Below are positions 37,216 to 50,371 of a DNA stretch of 64,000 bases, in pieces. Source of the stretch: Strix aluco (taxonomy: Eukaryota; Chordata; Aves; Strigiformes; Strigidae). Under the pieces are notes generated by a model. It made no database searches and was not told where the DNA came from. It saw nothing but the letters and a program-made list of their open reading frames with translations. A program made the translations under genes and the position numbers. The stretch spans positions 21,021,716-21,085,715 of the forward strand of contig NC_133934.1 of the NCBI RefSeq assembly GCF_031877795.1, written 5' to 3'. Position 1 is the stretch's first letter; each line of letters begins with the position of its first letter.

Positions 37216-40200
37216 AAATCACTAATCTCCTTGAAATTATGCAGGATTGAAACTTTGTTTTCTTTTAACCTTAATAAACTTGAACAAATTAATTGAGCAC
37301 AAGATTTGGAAGGCAAAAGTCATAACAATATGTAGTATTAATTGATTAAAAATGAACCTCCAAAACAAAAAAAGGTTGCATGCTGCAAGTATGTGTGTAT
37401 GAGTATACATATGGTCAAACAATGCAACATTTTACTTAATAAAAAAAATAAAATTACTTGAATACTATAGATTGCCAGTTGGCTTGTTGCAAAACTATAA
37501 TATGTTTCTGTATAGAAGATATTTAATTCTGACTACTTCCAAATGTGCATTTTTGAAAGACTTTTTCTGCCTGGAGGTTATTTGTGTGTTAGATCATCAC
37601 ATATGAATAATAACCAGTAGGCTTTGGAGAGAAAGCAGGTGAAATCACATGTGGAAAGATTCTTTAATTCAAATGAGTTTAAGAAGATATGTGACCAGAA
37701 AATAGAATAATTTCTTACTATGCCAGTGAGAAAAAGATGGAGAGTTTATCACTCAAAATATTTCGCAGCTTCAGACTGTTTCTTGAGAGTAATTGTTATC
37801 TTGCATGAAATGGGGAATTAGTAGCTCACAGAGAAGTAAATTTGTAGACTTGTTTAAAAGGAAGTTTCAACTTGAATTTCTGATGTGCCTAGATGGAAGA
37901 CCTTTTACTTTAATGCCTTGTCACTTCCTCCTTTAAATCTTAAGATTTTAGAGATCAAAATTATATTTTAAAGAGAAGAAAGGAAGGAAAAATTGAGAAC
38001 CTAATTGATAATTGCTAAGCCAGTAGGGTAGTGGGGTCAGTAGCACAGTCTGTCTGGTGCAGGCTGTTTGTAATGTTGCCATTAAAGTAAAGAAGTGAGA
38101 AAATAATTGTGCAACATAGCTGTCTGCTATTCAGAAATTCTCTCAGGAAACATGAACCAAAGACCTAGGCACACGCTTGAGATGGATCAAAGAATGGCAG
38201 TATTCGTATATGTGACAAAGATAGGGTTATTATAAGAAGCAAACTGAACTCAACTTTGAAAATCATTGTTTTAATATGTTACTTCAAAGTGGTAGTATCA
38301 CAAATTGAAAATTTAAGTATGCTCACCATATTGTAAGCAGTCAGCTGTCTTGCAGAATTGTTTTCTCACTTGGCTGACATGGAGTAGTTGGTTTTTGGAT
38401 ATCAATTTTGTCAGGTATTTCATTTAGGGCATGAGAATAGACCTTGGTGATAAAGCCTGTGGAATGTATGTTCCTTGTATTTGATTAAACCAAACTGAAA
38501 TTACAACATAGAATAGTATTATAAAACATGCTTCTCTTTGAGATGTGAATGAGGAACTTCAGGTGTGTTTCATTGTCTGTGGAGGCCATAAACCAGCAAC
38601 AGGATGCCTAACAAAACAAGACAGAAACCCCAACATATTTGAGAATAATCCTAATTCAGTAAAAGTGTTTTTTCCTATATGTTCTATTTGTAACATATTT
38701 CTGTTTCTGTGGGACACAGAAGGTCTCATGTGAAATTAACTTCCTGGGGTTTTTGAAAACAGGATCTAATTGAATGTATTGAAGTAGAATTAATCTTTCA
38801 TGGTCCTGGTTTACTTTTGCTTAATGACGAGTAGGTAGCACATTTAACTTTTGGAAGTTACTTCCTTTTTGATATTGAAACTTATAGGCTGCCTGTACGT
38901 GTTGATATATGATATATTAAAGAAAGGTAATGTAGCGGAAACGTTTATGGCTGTTGGAATTTGGCTCTGTGCCTGTTTTCCTCCTTCTGTTTGTTGCAGG
39001 GAGCAAATAGCAGAAGCATTGGTAATTCTGTGCATGACATACCCAGTTCCATTTGCAGTATGTGTCCAGCAGAGTTTAAAAAAATATCTAGGATATTATT
39101 TTTCATGATTAAGCTTTTCAAATCTGATAGATACAGATCAATATTAGTGTTTAAAGTCTTATGTAAGTCTCAAAAATATACACTGAAAATTTATGTTTAA
39201 ATAAACTATATGTGTATGTGTCATGAAGTACCTGTAATGACTCTCTTAAGCAAAAGGAATCACCGTCCGGAAAAAGCTTACTGCCCTTCATTTCGTCTTG
39301 ATTTTTTTTTCCCAGCATATGTCAGGAACATAACTGGGACTTAAGTGAGGATTTAAGAGTAGATTATATATCTCTTAATGTCATTGGTTACCTTTAAAGA
39401 TAGACGAATATTCTTTTGCAGTTGGTTGTAACCTCAATTGTCACACTGTTAAATTTTAGAAGATCTTTATACCTTCTTGTTCTTTGAACTTTCCAGAAGT
39501 ATCATGTTGGCTGTTTCTTCTCTTCAGAAAACTGTCGTCTTGTGCTGCCAATAATGAAAAATTTTAAAAATAAACACAAACTCACTTGGCTTTATGTAGC
39601 CAAGTGTCATAGTTTGTCAGCTTTGGGACAGATCCTGTTATGTTGCTTTTTTTACAGTCCTGCGTACTGAATTCTTAATGGATGTTCCAGCTCCTAGGTT
39701 TTGGAAACGGGTCAAAAAATAGGACCTTGAAAGAGGGAGCTACATGAATTATAGCAATATTTGGGACAGGCACATGCTTAGCACACACCTTGAGCTTACT
39801 GGTAACTTTGCAGAGATGAGGTGTCTCTGAAGACCTACCATTTATGATGTGTTCTGACTGCAGCCAAAGTGGGCTACATCTGGAGCTTGTGACTCCTCCA
39901 GGTTTGTAGAGAGAGTCTTGGAGAAAGGACAAATTCTAAGCTTGTCAGCAATGGTGTTAGAAACTGTTTTGTTAAATCTTACGGAGTTTTATATGTGTTT
40001 GCTATTACTCAACTCCTGCTATAGCATTACAAAAATCTGTTTTAGGTTTTATAGGCCACAAAATCTACTTGAAAAAATAGATTGCCTCAAGTAGAGAGTT
40101 CGATGTTGTGTTTAAAGTCCAGCTGTGACATCAGCTTGTTGCAGGTAAATATGTATGTCATTTTTTCACTTGATATTTGTTAATTGCAACAAGTCTTCTA

Positions 40201-40932
40201 GAACGTAGTCTTGTCCTATGCCTCCTGGTAGAGGAAAAAAAAGATCTAAAAAATGGAGCTGGACTTTTCTGCTTAAGTAGTGTAGATGGTGTTCTACTGC
40301 ATTAATTCCATTTTGCAGTTTATTGGTCACCTACTGCGTTGCTGGCTAGATTCAGCTGTAACATAGGGCACGTCAGGACCAGGGTTTAGCAGCAGTACTG
40401 GTTGTAAAGTGCAGTTCTGCCTGGTTTTGTGTGGGTTTCCTCCTCCTCCCCCTGTGCCTTTACTGTCGCAAGTGTTTGTGCAGGCGTATAGAGAACCAAT
40501 TCAGGCAGAATCGGTTTCCTGATCCTTCCTGCAGCATGACTGCACAAATGTGTTTGTGCTGGTACAAGGAAGTGAATAGTACAGGGAGAGGAACGAACGG
40601 CGGGGATATGAACAATTAGGAATCCTGTTAGCATTAGTCTTTGGCTTACTCTGCTTTAGAGCATATGTGAAATTATTGCCTTGGCTCTTCCTTGCATCCT
40701 GAATATGCACAGGCTGTTGGGGAGCAACTGACAGTATTTGAAGCTGTACGAGTAGTATTTGGCAATGTGTGTTGTTCACACAAATGTAGAGTATTCGGGA
40801 ACCTTGCTGTTTTCTTTTGTATGTGACTTCTTGAGATTTCTCCAGAGGTGAAATACTGTTACTCTTAAACTTGTATGCAAATTCTACCTCACTTTTTGAT
40901 GGGAAGAGCATGTGTCTGTAATAGGACTTTTC

Positions 40933-40958
40933 TTTTTTTTTTTTTTTTTTAAAAAAAA
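40933..40958. repeat. T18 followed by A8
   Basis: Homopolymer T (40933-40950) abuts homopolymer A (40951-40958), a self-complementary arrangement. A second such block, T22 followed by A6, lies 436 bp away at 41394-41421. Confidence 0.9.
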
Positions 40959-41393
40959 CCAAAACCAGAATCAACCTGAGCCAATTTGCTCTAACTTTAT
41001 ATGACTTATTCTAAGTTTTGGAGTTCTTGTTGAATTGAACTGAGTTTTATCTCTTTTACTCTGCGTGATTCCAGTGCATGACTTTATGCACAGAGTTTAA
41101 GTGTTGAGTGTGTGTTTGTTGTGTAAAAACTGGCTTCTATTTTATTGGCTGCTTTATCAACCAAGGAATACTTACTGGAAAACGACACCATTTGCTACTG
41201 TTTTTATGGGCCCAGAAATACATTTACCAAAATAGTATCAACCAAGGTGTATCTAAGATACGTGCAACTATAGTTTATTCCAACATTCTTATAACTGTAA
41301 ATATCACTATCTGTGTTAAGTTTGAGCAATAGCGTAATAATGATGTTATTTCCAAAGATGTGTCACCATGATACTTTTTTAAATTCTGAAAAC

Positions 41394-41421
41394 TTTTTTT
41401 TTTTTTTTTTTTTTTAAAAAA
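41394..41421. repeat. T22 followed by A6
   Basis: Same architecture as the block at 40933-40958. It could be a remnant of a retroposed poly(A) tail or replication slippage; no recognisable retrocopy adjoins it. Confidence 0.9.
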
Positions 41422-44400
41422 GGGGCCTCTTGCATCTTATTTGCATCAAATAAACCCAGGTGAACTGAGACACCATCAGCAGATTCGTCAGCCTGGTTTA
41501 TCACTTGGTGAAAATCATAATGAGAAAAATATTTAGCAGCATAGTAGGAGGAGCAAAACTTCCAGTTATGCAATCTGGAGTTGGATGTGAGTGCTAACTG
41601 CAGAGCAGTTCCTGTAAGCTTCTGGAAGTAGGATAGTCCTTAGCTAGTCAGCAGTCTGCACTACTAAATCTTTGCATAAGCTAATAGGACTATTTAAAGA
41701 AACTGATATTTATACATCCTTAAAATTACTGATATATTGAATAGTGCTAAAAGGAAGTGTTTCATTATGGTGTTACTGACTAAAAAAATTAATCCATGCA
41801 CTCAGTGCCTTTGTGTTTCTGAAAGTATAAACACTACATAGGCTGACAAATTTAATACTCAAATGCTAGAATCTTAACAGATTGTGTATTAAAAAAAAAA
41901 AAGTGCCCTGATGCTAAGCTTTCAGTTGTATAATTCTGATATGTTCTCTTAAAGTATAAATACATCCTGACAACATGTTGTTACAGGAACTCTGAGGGAA
42001 CTGATGATGCTACAGATGGTGCTCACAGAGGATTAAATTTGATTCCTTGGTTAGAACAGTTAATAATATATGTACTAGATCAGATGGTGTAGAAGACTGA
42101 AGTAATTCAGTAATGTCAGCAATGTCATGCTTACATGCCTGATTCATGGATATAGGATATGATGGTGAATCACATGTGAAAACAAATATATTGGAGGAAA
42201 AACTGGTGTCATTGAAACTATAAGTTTAAAGATATATTTATTATTTTCATATAAAATTATATATATGACTTTAATAGATGCCTCTAATTTATAATTTTAG
42301 CATTTATTTCATTAGCATTATTAGCATAATTTCAGTCTGAAAGTATAAGGATTTAGGTCTTAAAAGATGCTTATTTTAATCTTAAAACCACATCTGTAAA
42401 ACTTTTTATGGCTTTTACTAAACTTTTTAAAAATTATGTGAGGTGGTAAAATCCTTTTCAAATGCTTTTCCCCCGCCTCCTCTTTTTCACTTTAAGAAGT
42501 TATGAACTATCTTTTCAGCATGAAAGAAGTTTGTAAACTTTTAAATTATCATCCATGTTGTCATGGTTGTTGTATTCTGCAGATCACTGTGTTCCAGAAG
42601 GACATTTAGTGGCTCATTCTTTGCTTAGCACTTGAGCCATGTCTGAATAGAAATTGGTACACTGAATATTGACTATACACTTTCACCAGGAGGCTAAAGA
42701 TCAGGCTTCTGGATTAATGCACAGCAGAGCTATTAACAAGGATGGAATTCTAAGCAAGAAGATGAGGTTTTATTTAGCAAACAGTTACTGGGAAGTTTCT
42801 TCAGAAATCACAGACATATTGTCAGACATTTGAACCACTTTTCTGGTTTCCTGAAGAAATTCCTGGCTTAAATGCTATGCTACTGCTCTTCCTTAAAAGC
42901 TGACAAATTCTTGGGCAGATTGAAGTACATGATCAGGGATGTACCTCATCTTTTCCGGCTTCCTGTTAGAACAGCAGTAAAGAACTAGTCAGACTTAAAA
43001 TATATAAAAAGCTTAGATGTGTGTTATATGTACTTGGATGTGTGTTATGCATTAATAATAACTGAATACATATGAATACACATCTGTATTTTATTTCATC
43101 AGCTTAATTAATATTCTGTTGACAAACTCAAATAGTAAATTCACAGTCCTGTTTCTTTGATAGCTGTAACTTCTAAACATGTATGGGATATAAGGCAAAA
43201 ATACCAACTGTCTTGTAAATTTTGCCTGAGTTAAGGGTGTGTTTTTATTCTAGGTGAAGTTATGAATTTAGGTCATATTTGAACCTATGTAAATTTGTTT
43301 TTTCTTGAAGCTATTCTAATTTTAAATGTTAATGATACTATAATGTGCAAAGAATGCACCATACATTTTTAAAGGTGTGTTAAATAGTCTTCACTACCAA
43401 ATCAAGATACACAGATGAAAATTTCATTAAATATTTCCCTTCTTGGTCTTGTTGTACTAATAAATGTAAGTGAGACATGATAAATATAAGTGAGTCCTAT
43501 TGCTGAGAATAGGTATCAGACATCTGTTGTTTTTTTTTTTTAACTGAACATGCATATGTGTCTGTAGGTTTGTATAGTAAGTATTGTTAAAGTACAAGTA
43601 AGGTTGGAAGGAGGAAAAAATGGAGGATTTTCTATGGCTTGCGTAAGATGCATCTCCCAGTTTCCCCTTATACTGCTTTGTTAGGATTGGCAGGATTTCT
43701 CTTTGAAATCAGTCTATTTTGACCATTGTATATAATAATTGTACAACTTCCTCTTTCCTTTAAATTGTGTTGTTGCTCAGGAGGGTGTGGGAAGGAGATG
43801 GAAAAGCCATGAATTCATCTTCTTAATTTTTGTTTAGTCAGAGCAGTGTTGTAATTTAATAATTAATTCCCTAACAGTCTAAATGAAGTGTTTATACTGA
43901 TGTTTTGTCTTGTCAGAATAATCCTTGACATGATTAATGTATTCAACTCCCTTTTTGCAACTTCCTTTTGAAACAAGCATTGCTGATTTGGGATAGTTGC
44001 TTTTAATGTGGTTAAAGCAAAATTAGATTTGACATCAGATTTAATCCTCTAGAGAATTCCTTTCATATCTTTCCTTTGAGTAAATGTTTTTATTGCTAGG
44101 AAGTTCTTAAATAGTTTTCTAAGTTAGTGTATGATGATTTGAATGTCTTAACAGGTGATCAGAAAGTTAACAGTGCTGCTTGTTCTGCACTTTGTTTTGG
44201 AGCTTCTTATCTAGGAAAGCTTTAATTGAAACCTGTCTTGAGACTTGATTTTGGTAATGGCATTATTTGACTGAATTTCTGCTTTAAATAACAAACTGTG
44301 ATTTCACTTTTTTTTTATAAAAAGTATATAAAAAGTGGAATTTAAGTGCAGAATTAGACAGCTTTTTTGTGGGTGTGGAAAAAGCAAGGATGAGCTAATG

Positions 44401-45930
44401 GTGATTTAAGGAAAAATTAAAGCCTTGCTTGCCTCATCAAGTTTCAAGTTCCTGAGGGGGAAAAAATAAATTGATTTGCATATATTAAAAGATACTGAAA
44501 TGACAGAATAAATGGACACTTCTCAATAGTGACAAAACCAGATTTGGATCTCTCATGCAAAGATCACTTGTATACATATTGAAGTGGTAATGATTTATTT
44601 TAAGGTTGCTTGAAATGTAATCTTTTTTTACTGAAGGATGTTGAGTGGATTTTTGAAGAATTATGTCAGCTTTCATGGAACAGAGCCACAAATAGTTGGT
44701 TTTTTGTGTTAAATGAAGTGTTACCAGTCACTAACACATGTATTCAGAAACAAGTTTTTCAGATACCACACTTACAAGTCAGGAGCTTCATCTATGAGTT
44801 TCATCTCCTGTTATTGCACGAGTTTATAAACACAATTTCAGAAATTACCTGAATTTCTAGTATGGAGTAGTGGAAAAGCCTAAATGTGAGACTTCACAGT
44901 TTAAAAATTCTTTGGAGACAACAAAGTCCTGAAGCTCCTTTCCTGTTGCACCTCTTCCCCTTTCCCTGCTGTCATTAGTATTATTGCATTTTCCTCTTCA
45001 GGAAGCTCATGTAGGTAACGTCAGTGTTGTGATTAGAAGATAAGTATATTCTGCCCTTTTTGTCAAAATTTTGTCTGTTTTTGAAAATGTTTTTAGTGGA
45101 AAGATGTGCTGCAATGATGAGCTTTATTTTTCACTCTGTTCATTTAAATAAATGTCACAAATGACATTGTCAAGTTAACTGTTATATCCTGCTCAGCCTA
45201 CTTGCCATATGGAGGAGTTTAATAATTAAGAGTAGGAGTGATTTGCTTTGGGAGCTTTTAATTGAAAGATTAAATGAAGCTCACTCTGAGGCTGTCTTTT
45301 CAAGCATTTGAAGATTTTAATGACACCTTATATAAGGATTTAATACAAAAGCAACATGTTTGTTGCCTTTACTGTGAATAGCTGTTTCGAACATCTGGTG
45401 AAATTTTTGAAAACACTTGCTTTTCAGTAATTTCAATAATCTCTATTGTACCTGACACTCAGATTTGTACTCATGTCTTTAAAAATCGTTGTTCTCTTTC
45501 TTATTTTGCTTTGAAATGAATCATATTGAATTGATGAAGAAACTGTAATGTATTAAAGTACAGTGTAAAACTAAAGCACAAAAGAAATGTAAGGAAATAG
45601 AAATCCTAGTTAGATGAAGATGCATTTGGTGCGGGGTTGGGGATACTGTGGCCACCTGCTTTAGCTCTGGAAAATGTAAAGAAATCCTACTTCTGTCATC
45701 AAGGCTTGCTGAAACATAGTTATTTGAAGCTGAGAGTATGTACTTAGGAAGCTGACGCTTGTGTATAGTGCTTGCCTTTTCTGTAAGGCTTCCCTTTATC
45801 CCAGATGGCTTCTTAGGAATGAGGAATCGTAAAACTAGCAGAACATGGTACGCTCCTGAATTCATCAGGAAAAGGCAGTCACGGAAGCACTGTGGGCTTC
45901 CATAGGACTTGCCATATGTTAGCGTAAAAA

Positions 45931-45962
45931 GTGATCTTCCTTCTCAGTGATCTTCCTTCTCA
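45931..45962 (+). repeat. 16-bp tandem duplication
   Basis: Two identical head-to-tail copies of GTGATCTTCCTTCTCA. Confidence 0.95.
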
Positions 45963-48900
45963 GTGAATGCTGAACATCCTCACAGAACAAAAATGCTGTG
46001 TAGTAGCCAATCTCTCCAAATAACTCCCAACTGCTAAGTTGCTCCAAGTGAACTAATGGGGAAACTTAAAGTCTTTTAATTTTGGAGGTGTGTATCTGGT
46101 TCCAGGTACCTCTGAAAATCATATAGGTTTTGTGTGTCCCTGTATTCTTAAAAAGGCTCTTTGAGGCATTTAAAAGACTTAAGGGCTCAGGTGCTTTGGA
46201 GACCAGATTGGAACTGCAAACACCTGGCTAGGGTCCCTGTGTCACAGGCTTTGGCATGGTCATAGCTTTTATGATCCAGTGTCCATATGCAAAAGGAGGT
46301 ATGTGTGAGTGAAACACAGGATTATTAGTTATTTGTTGCTCTCTCAGTCCTTTCCATTGTGAAGTCTGTTAATGTTCACAACGTTTTAGGGAAAAGTAAA
46401 TAGATGAAAGACTGCAAGGTGCATATACCCTTTTGCTTTGGAACCATTTCTAATGGTGTATTCCTAAAATAAATTTCAAGGGCTTTGCTGACATGAATGC
46501 TTGAAGATATGGGTGTAATTAATTTTCCTTACTGGCTTGTGTTGACAGTGTCACTTTGTAAGTTTAACTCCTGTTGCCTTCAGGAAATGAGATGAAAAAG
46601 CTGTGATTCTACAGTTTAGGAGAATTTCAAATGGAAGTTTTTCTTTTAGTCTCGCCTTATTTTAGCCTTGTTGAAAAAGAGAGAAGAGAAAAAAGAAAAA
46701 AAGGAAGGGGACAGAATAACATGCTAATTGTTACTTTCCCATTATCTGTAAATACAAAGTTTCCTGGTTGGGTGTCTGTCTACTCCGTTCACTATCAAAC
46801 TGCTGTACATCTGGTCTGTACTCTTGGCTTTGTGCAGCTCCCTGGACTGGTGAAGACTAGTTTCTCCTCATGCCTCAGAGCTAAGAGGCAGTTACTAAGC
46901 TACTCATTGACATTTAGTTTTTTAATAACAAATTCCCTCCTTATCATGACCAAAAGTTCTGGAACATCCTCACTTCTGAGCAACATTAAAAACTGGACTG
47001 TGAAATAACCCTTGCCTAGAGTGACATATGGTCATATGGACATATGCCTCTTGTCCAACCTCATCTAAACTGTCTCTCTTTTGTTTGCCTTGCTAATACT
47101 TCTGTGCTGTTTGTTAAAGGAAGAGTCAAATTCTAAGCTATCAAGTTCACTCCCTGAGTGAACTTCTTGGTATCATCTCCTGGGATGATTACTTTGGACT
47201 AAGTGTATTTATGAAAACACACCAGGCTAGGGCAGAGAAACTGCTCCAAACATGAAAATAGGTTTGTCCTTAAAGTACAATAGATGGTTTGGAATCCCAG
47301 AACACTTCCATTGGAGTGGATTCAAAGTGAAAAATTATCAACTACTCTTACAATTTGTTGTGGGGCCTCAGGCTTGTATTTATGGTGCTTGCTGTATCTT
47401 GAGACTTTTCTTGTTGGCTTTTATCTTAATTAACTGGGTGTTTGAGAAGTTTCTAACCATACTTCATCTAATACTAATTTGAATTGTTTCTGCCATGCAA
47501 GTGAGGCAAAATCCTGCATGTTAGAATCTTGAGCTGTGGATGATTAAATTGGTCAGCTTTTTCTTGGATTTGGTAGGGCTTCATAGGTATGCGTGTGAAA
47601 TGCTTTTCACTTATTCTTTAGGTTGTGGCTTTCTAATTTGTTTTTGTTTTGAGATTGTTCTCTGAAGAGAGGGATGACAAGTGCTGTCAGATTGGGAATG
47701 TTTAATTTTACCATATAAGCTTGAAGGTAAATCTGGATTCTGTTTAGAATGGGTTAATTTTTATTACAGTCGAGATGTGGACCTACTCCATGTTTCTCAG
47801 TCCCAAAAGGAGCAATTGGAACTCTCATCTCTTGAGAGAGATCAAGTGTTCCTGGAGCCAGGCATGGGACATTTGAAGCACAAGCAGCCTGTTTACTTCT
47901 CTCAAGAAGAGCCATAGCTCTTTAAAGTGCCTTCAAGCTTAAATAACCGAAAAAGGCATAAGATAAGTAAGTACTCTGATTAAGAAACTGATCAACTTCA
48001 GTTTTGAGAAAATGTGCTCTGAGAAAACCTTTTTGATTTGAAAACCTGGGCTTTCAGCTGAACAAAATGGGAAAACATTTGAGTGGGTGCTTGCAAACTG
48101 TGAACACTATCTGACGTTTTCTTCTATGTAAGAATAGAAATAAGTACAAATTAAATAAGTTGGATGTGTTTGAGGAACCTGTTTATCTGTTCTGACAATT
48201 ATGCTTTCTTCTAATTTAAAACATAGTATAGATCTACTATTGCAGTACAAAGATGGTTCTTCTGATAATATTTAAGTAGTGTCATATTCTTTGTTTATGG
48301 CTATTGGAATTTAATTATTAGCAGAAATTTGAGGTGATTGATTACTATTGCAAGGGAAGCCTTTCTGCGCCAAGCACTCTGTATTACAGGGATAAGTCCT
48401 TTAACTCCCCCAATGATAGTAATTTTTTCATTGCAAGGCAGAAATCTAAAGGCTCTACAAATTAAACCTTTTCTAATGAAACAGAGATGGACAAATAAAA
48501 TAGATTTTTTTTTTAATGTAGAAAAATTACTCAGTTTCACAAAATATGAGTTGCATTCCAAAGCTGAAAATTGTTTGTAGTTGGCCTGGTTTAATGTTCA
48601 GTGATTTATATTTCTGATTTATATGAAGTAGTTCCAAAACCAGCATCTCTCTGTTCTGCGACAGTGTCAGTGAGGAGTTAGGGTTTTTGTGGGTGTGTTT
48701 TGTTTGGGTTTTTTGTTGTTTGGTTGGTTTTGTTTTGTTTTTAATTGATACATGGGCAGAGATAGCAGGTAACTGTTAACTTCAGTATAATAAAATTGCT
48801 GTGTAAAGTAAGAATGCATTGACTCATGTCTAGCTGTAGGGATCAGTCCAGTTAATAAGCGTCTGAGATTCCAGCTATGCTGTGGTTGCTACTTTCGTAC

Positions 48901-50240
48901 TTCTGCTTTGTAGCCTTATGCAAGCTGAGTCTTACCAGCATACATTAATCTTGATTAGTTTTAAATTTATAATAGACAGAAAAGCAGAATCATGCCAACT
49001 CAGTTGGTATGGAAATACTAAACTAAATTAATTTTTCTGTGCAAACCCTTGATCCTATCCGTTTCTATGTGTGCTTCCTTTTCATTACTTATTTAAATGA
49101 GCCATAACATGAAAGCACAATCCTTGGATAGACCAGAAGAAGCAAAAATTACTCATATGCTGCCTCAATTTGTATGTGCATTGATATGATTAAAGTGAAG
49201 GGTACCAGTTCGTGGGACTAGTCAGTGCATTTTTGATGGCTATTACAGTGGGAATTCACTATCTTATTAAAGCTGAACTTTCAAAAAATGATTTCTGTGT
49301 CCTTCTCCACCTTCTGTTCTTTGATGTTGTTTGGTACATCAGAATTAATGAACTAGTTAGCTATTAATTAATGCCAAGGTCTGAAAGACCAGTTTTTAAT
49401 GATGGTTGATCACCATGCATTGTAGAATTTTTGAGCATTTGGCATGTGCCTTGTGGAAGGGAAGGAACAGAGATATAACAGTCTGACATGGTGGAAACAG
49501 AGCCATCAGATGCTCACAAATGGTGAGCCTTCAGTAATGAATGCAAATGAAAACTTGCTATTCTTGACCTGGAATCCCTTTCCATGGTGACTCTGCTGTT
49601 TTTGATCAGACCATGCACAACTGACACATCATGTATTATTATCAGTTGAATTTTCTTTGCAGTGTGCTTTCTTCTCTTGCAGTCCTCCTTGAACATTCTA
49701 CATTCAATAGTACTATCTATTTTGAATTTGATCTGGAATGTGGTTACCAACCCTTTGTTATCTGTTTATGAAGCTATGGTTGTAGGACATGACAATTCTT
49801 TTTCTCCTCCTCTACCACTCTGTTTAGCCCAGGCTTTCAGAAAGGAGGTTGGAAAACGCAGTGACTTTATTTGCTATTGCAGGGATATATTACTAAGGGT
49901 GGATCATAGACAGAAGAAGAGGTGGAGATAGCAGTTACAGGGGTGGAAAAAAAACCCCTGAGAGTCAAACTATTCCAGCCTATTCTTTGGGCTTCTGTCC
50001 TGGATAAAAAAAAGAGTTGATTTCCACACCCTCCCTTCACTTTTTTTTTTTTTTTTTTGGTAAGAATTACTATTTTACAACCAAGTTTAACGTCTATGAC
50101 CTGGTGGCTATGTGCAGTGAAGTACACGTATACAAACAGAAATTTAAGCGCTTTTTCTTGCTAGAGAGCTTTATATTCTAGAGTGACAGTAGCTAATATT
50201 TCTGTTTTTGTTTCCCACCCCCACCCCCCCCCCCCTTTAG

Positions 50241-50371
50241 ATCCCTGCAGTTCACTCAGCCCACCGTGCTTTACTGAGGAGGACCGATTCAGCCTAGAAG
50301 CTCTCCGCATGATCCATAAGCAAATGGATGATGACAAAGATGGTGGTATTGAAGTAGATGAAAGTGATGAG
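50241..50371 (+). CDS. STIM2: STIM2 exon 2: conserved cysteines and canonical EF-hand
   Basis: 131-nt exon with acceptor ...CCCCCTTTAG|ATCC and donor GATGAG|GTAGGA. It completes Asp71 and encodes residues 72-114, ending in phase 0. Cys73 and Cys80 are the conserved luminal cysteine pair of STIM proteins. The PPCFTEEDRFSLEAL block is diagnostic for the family, and the EF-hand loop at residues 100-111 (DDDKDGGIEVDE) has acidic ligands at loop positions 1, 3, 5, 9 and 12. The DDDKDGGIEV loop identifies STIM2 rather than STIM1, whose loop as I recall reads DVDANGDVDV. Compared with mammalian STIM2 from memory, loop position 11 is Asp instead of Glu and the entering helix has Arg93-Met94 in place of Gln-Thr. 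This domain binds luminal calcium and sets the store-sensing threshold. Skipping the exon would remove the EF-hand and shift the frame. Confidence 0.97.

Larger units (their letters stand above)
37216..50240 (+). other. STIM2: STIM2 intron 1, 3' portion
   Basis: AT-rich intron ending in the exon 2 acceptor. It contains two T-run/A-run blocks (40933-40958 and 41394-41421), a 16-bp tandem duplication (45931-45962), three CATATG motifs at an exact 8-bp spacing (47025-47046), a T18 run at 50041-50058, and a polypyrimidine tract with an unbroken C12 (50224-50235) leading to TTTAG at 50240. Isolated open frames are present but none is called. Confidence 0.7.

Noticed and set aside
40501..40974. 157-codon minus-strand open frame
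   Set aside because: Starts in the T18/A8 homopolymer block (poly-Lys run), has no splice signals, domain or codon bias; likely chance.
47766..47917. Possible plus-strand exon after TTTTTATTACAG
   Set aside because: The acceptor is fair and the following frame is hydrophilic, but joining it to STIM2 exon 1 in phase 1 gives a premature stop, and CpG and codon use are not distinctive.
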